Below the pieces are notes generated by a model. It was given only the letters and a program-made list of their open reading frames with translations, did not search any database and was not told the origin of the DNA. 64,000 nucleotides of DNA, taken from NCBI GenBank assembly GCA_903884945.1, contig CAISGR010000067.1:38372-102371 (forward strand). Direction: 5' to 3'. This stretch comes from an uncultured bacterium. Its GTDB lineage: Bacteria > Pseudomonadota > Alphaproteobacteria > Sphingomonadales > Sphingomonadaceae. Positions 62,225 through 64,000 of this stretch are shown one piece after another. Positions within the stretch are counted from its first letter, which is position 1. Each line of letters opens with the position of its first letter. Both the position numbers and the translations under genes were made by a program.

Positions 62225-64000
62225 TTGTATGAAAAATCCGTTGCTCGTCCAACGAACGATGCATCGATAGAGCAGAATATCGTTCTCGGGCTTGTTTCGA
62301 TCGCCGGGGTCATCAGCGCCATCGCGTTCGCCGGATGGATATTCGACGTGGCCGCGCTGAAGACGTTCGGTGTCTCCGGCAACCCCATCTGGCCAATGGC
62401 AGCCTTCGGATTCATGCTTCTCGCCGCGGGCTTCTGGGCGAGGATTCTACGGTACCGCCTAGCGCCCCTTCTGATAGCAGCGCCTCTGGCGATCGCGATC
62501 GCTTCGATCGTTGAGGTCATGGCTGGCACGCCCGGTATCGACAGGCTCCTTTTCCCCAACCAGATCGGCCTAACCTCGGCACAGCATTCGGGCGGGCCCG
62601 GTGCGATCACCGTGACAGCAATCGCCTTGATCAGCCTCTCGTTGTTGGCCAGCATGCGACGAAAGCAAGGCTTTGCCGTGCTCGCCGACCTGCTGGCCAG
62701 CGCTGCGCTCTGCCTCGGCGTATTTTCCACCCTCATGGAGCTATGGGCGGCACCGGGTGACGGCCTCCCGATCGATCTGTTCATGGCGCCATTACCGGGA
62801 GGGCTCGCGACGATCGCGTTGGCGCTCGCCTTTCTGATATGGCGCCATGAGGCCGGCTGGATGTTGTTGCTGGACGGCGCGCAGGGCCGGCGACGCCTGG
62901 CGATCGCGTTGCTCCCGCTTGTCATCGTGCTCCCAATCCTGCCTGCCCTGATCGACCGCTGGGGAGCGCGGGCAATGCCCGAGGCGCCACTTGGCATCGA
63001 GTTGCTGGCCGTGCTGTGCAACGTCGCGATCATCGGCTTCCTGGTATGGTTTGCGGTCGATCGCCTGACGCGGCAACAGGCCGCCCTGCGCGAAGTGACA
63101 CTCGCGCTCGATGTCGCGGCCATCGCCCTCACGCGCCCGAACGGCGAGATTACGCACTGGTCGCACGGCTGCGAGCAGCTTTATGGCTGGGCAGCAGAAG
63201 AAGCGGTCGGGCGCCGCAAAGATGACCTGCTTCAGTCCCGATTGGCGCAACCGGTTGGCGACGAGGTATTGCAGCCCGCCGGCCCCGCCGAGCGCGAGTT
63301 GATTGAACGACGACATGACGGCAGCGAGATATCGGTACTTGAAAGAACTCATGTACTGGAGCGCCCGAACAAGGAACCGCTGTTCGTCGTGAAGATGCTC
63401 GACATCTCGGCGCGCGTTCGTGCGGAAGGCGCGTTGCGGCTGAGCGAGGCTCGGCTGGCGGTCGCGGCGGACGCCCATCGACTCGGCGTGTCGCACTGGG
63501 ATGTGAAGACCGGCCAGCTCGAATGGTCGCCCGGATCCGAACAGCGGCTAGGCCTGCCGGCTGGCGGGCTGGCGAATTTCGAGCAATGGCTCGCCTTCGT
63601 CGATCCGGAGGACGCCAAGGGCGTATTGGACACGCTCGATGCGGCTGTTGCCAAGCAGGATGACCGCGTCGCGTTCCGGTACCGGTTCCGCCAGCCCGAC
63701 GGCACCGCGCGGACAATCGAGGGATCTGCGCGCTGCTTTTACGATGCCGAGGGCAAGCTGGAAACGGTCATCGGCGCTAACGTCGACGTGACCGAAAAGA
63801 ACGGGCGCGAGGCAGCCTCCCTCTTGCGCTCCGTCATCGAGACGATCCCGGACGCGACCGTCGTGATTGACGCTACCGGCCATATTCGCAGCTTCAGCGC
63901 TGGCGCTGAGCGGATGTTCGGTGTGGATAGCACGACCGCGATCGGGCGCAATGTAAAGTTCCTCATGCCCGAAGCGATCGCCGCCGGTCATGACGAGTCG
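62225..64000 (+). CDS. Multi-PAS membrane sensor protein, probably a FixL-like histidine kinase (partial)
   Basis: Open from TTG 62225 (GAGGTG 8 bases upstream; an in-frame stop lies at 62192) to the end of the window, 592 codons with no stop. About seven hydrophobic segments fill residues 15-285. Then come PAS 1 (about 290-395; VTLALDVAAIALTRPNGEITHWSHGCEQLYGW), PAS/PAC 2 (about 400-525; SEARLAVAADAHRLGVSHWDVKTGQLEWSPG) and the start of PAS 3 (SVIETIPDATVVIDATGHIRSFSAGAERMFG, close to FixL). The kinase part is outside. A diguanylate-cyclase output cannot be excluded. Confidence 0.85.
   Translation, partial: MYEKSVARPTNDASIEQNIVLGLVSIAGVISAIAFAGWIFDVAALKTFGVSGNPIWPMAAFGFMLLAAGFWARILRYRLAPLLIAAPLAIAIASIVEVMAGTPGIDRLLFPNQIGLTSAQHSGGPGAITVTAIALISLSLLASMRRKQGFAVLADLLASAALCLGVFSTLMELWAAPGDGLPIDLFMAPLPGGLATIALALAFLIWRHEAGWMLLLDGAQGRRRLAIALLPLVIVLPILPALIDRWGARAMPEAPLGIELLAVLCNVAIIGFLVWFAVDRLTRQQAALREVTLALDVAAIALTRPNGEITHWSHGCEQLYGWAAEEAVGRRKDDLLQSRLAQPVGDEVLQPAGPAERELIERRHDGSEISVLERTHVLERPNKEPLFVVKMLDISARVRAEGALRLSEARLAVAADAHRLGVSHWDVKTGQLEWSPGSEQRLGLPAGGLANFEQWLAFVDPEDAKGVLDTLDAAVAKQDDRVAFRYRFRQPDGTARTIEGSARCFYDAEGKLETVIGANVDVTEKNGREAASLLRSVIETIPDATVVIDATGHIRSFSAGAERMFGVDSTTAIGRNVKFLMPEAIAAGHDES

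Noticed and set aside
1..64000. CRISPR arrays, rRNA genes, insertion sequences, toxin-antitoxin pairs
   Set aside because: No regularly spaced repeats, rRNA sequence, transposase motifs or paired small toxin/antitoxin genes were recognised. The ribbon-helix-helix gene at 17928 has no toxin partner next to it.

Overview
The window looks like chromosomal DNA from an alphaproteobacterium of the Sphingomonadaceae (Sphingomonas or a close relative). The grounds are high GC, frequent GTG and TTG starts, three TonB-dependent receptors, a large NAD-glutamate dehydrogenase, a bolA / J-protein / cobS / cobT neighbourhood, the order hisG-hisD-nusB-thiL-hppA, and CtrA-like and GANTC motifs. No rRNA, CRISPR array, insertion sequence or integrase was recognised. 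One tRNA (Phe, GAA) is present.

Layout. 1-1.6 kb: end of an unknown gene and a phage-type terminase large subunit. 1.6-6.6 kb: an inverted palindromic repeat and NAD-glutamate dehydrogenase. 6.6-11.8 kb: a small membrane protein, a DUF4440-like protein with an HTH-cupin regulator, and a divergent TonB receptor with an M24 peptidase. 11.8-16.9 kb: an iron-uptake operon (siderophore receptor, Sel1 protein, PiuC hydroxylase, PepSY protein) under two Fur-box-like palindromes. 17-27 kb: SDR; cobS / hypothetical / cobT / RHH; an HxlR regulator divergent from a VOC-DUF1428-VOC-VOC-SRPBCC cassette; then J-protein, bolA, GST, Nudix and pirin. 28-37 kb: alpha/beta hydrolase, DUF2332, chemoreceptor, TonB receptor, MFS transporter, dps. 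37-41 kb: a FixL/FixJ-like signalling cluster with a shared sequence motif upstream of three genes. 41-48 kb: second DUF2332, hisG, hisD, nusB, thiL, hppA. 48-52.5 kb: S9 peptidase, infA, maf, short RNase E/G, yacG, tRNA-Phe. 52.5-59.4 kb: a tightly packed eight-gene leftward operon. 59.4-62 kb: divergent FtsZ-like and MraZ-like genes and a small zinc-ribbon protein. 62.2-64 kb: a multi-PAS sensor protein running off the window.

The most interesting part is 52.5-62 kb. An SPFH/SHOCT protein, two DUF4178 proteins, a 48-residue membrane peptide, a DUF350 protein, a membrane-anchored spermidine-synthase homologue, a Tat-exported amine-oxidase-like flavoprotein and SpeD form one apparent transcript. 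This suggests an envelope-associated polyamine pathway. Directly upstream on the same strand lies a divergent FtsZ paralogue with an altered catalytic loop. It is transcribed away from a degenerate MraZ paralogue across a region with two CtrA-type half-sites, five GANTC sites and a hairpin that hides the mraZ-like Shine-Dalgarno. Together they look like an accessory, cell-cycle-wired copy of the mraZ/ftsZ theme next to a membrane polyamine operon. All assignments come from reading the sequence; no database search was run.
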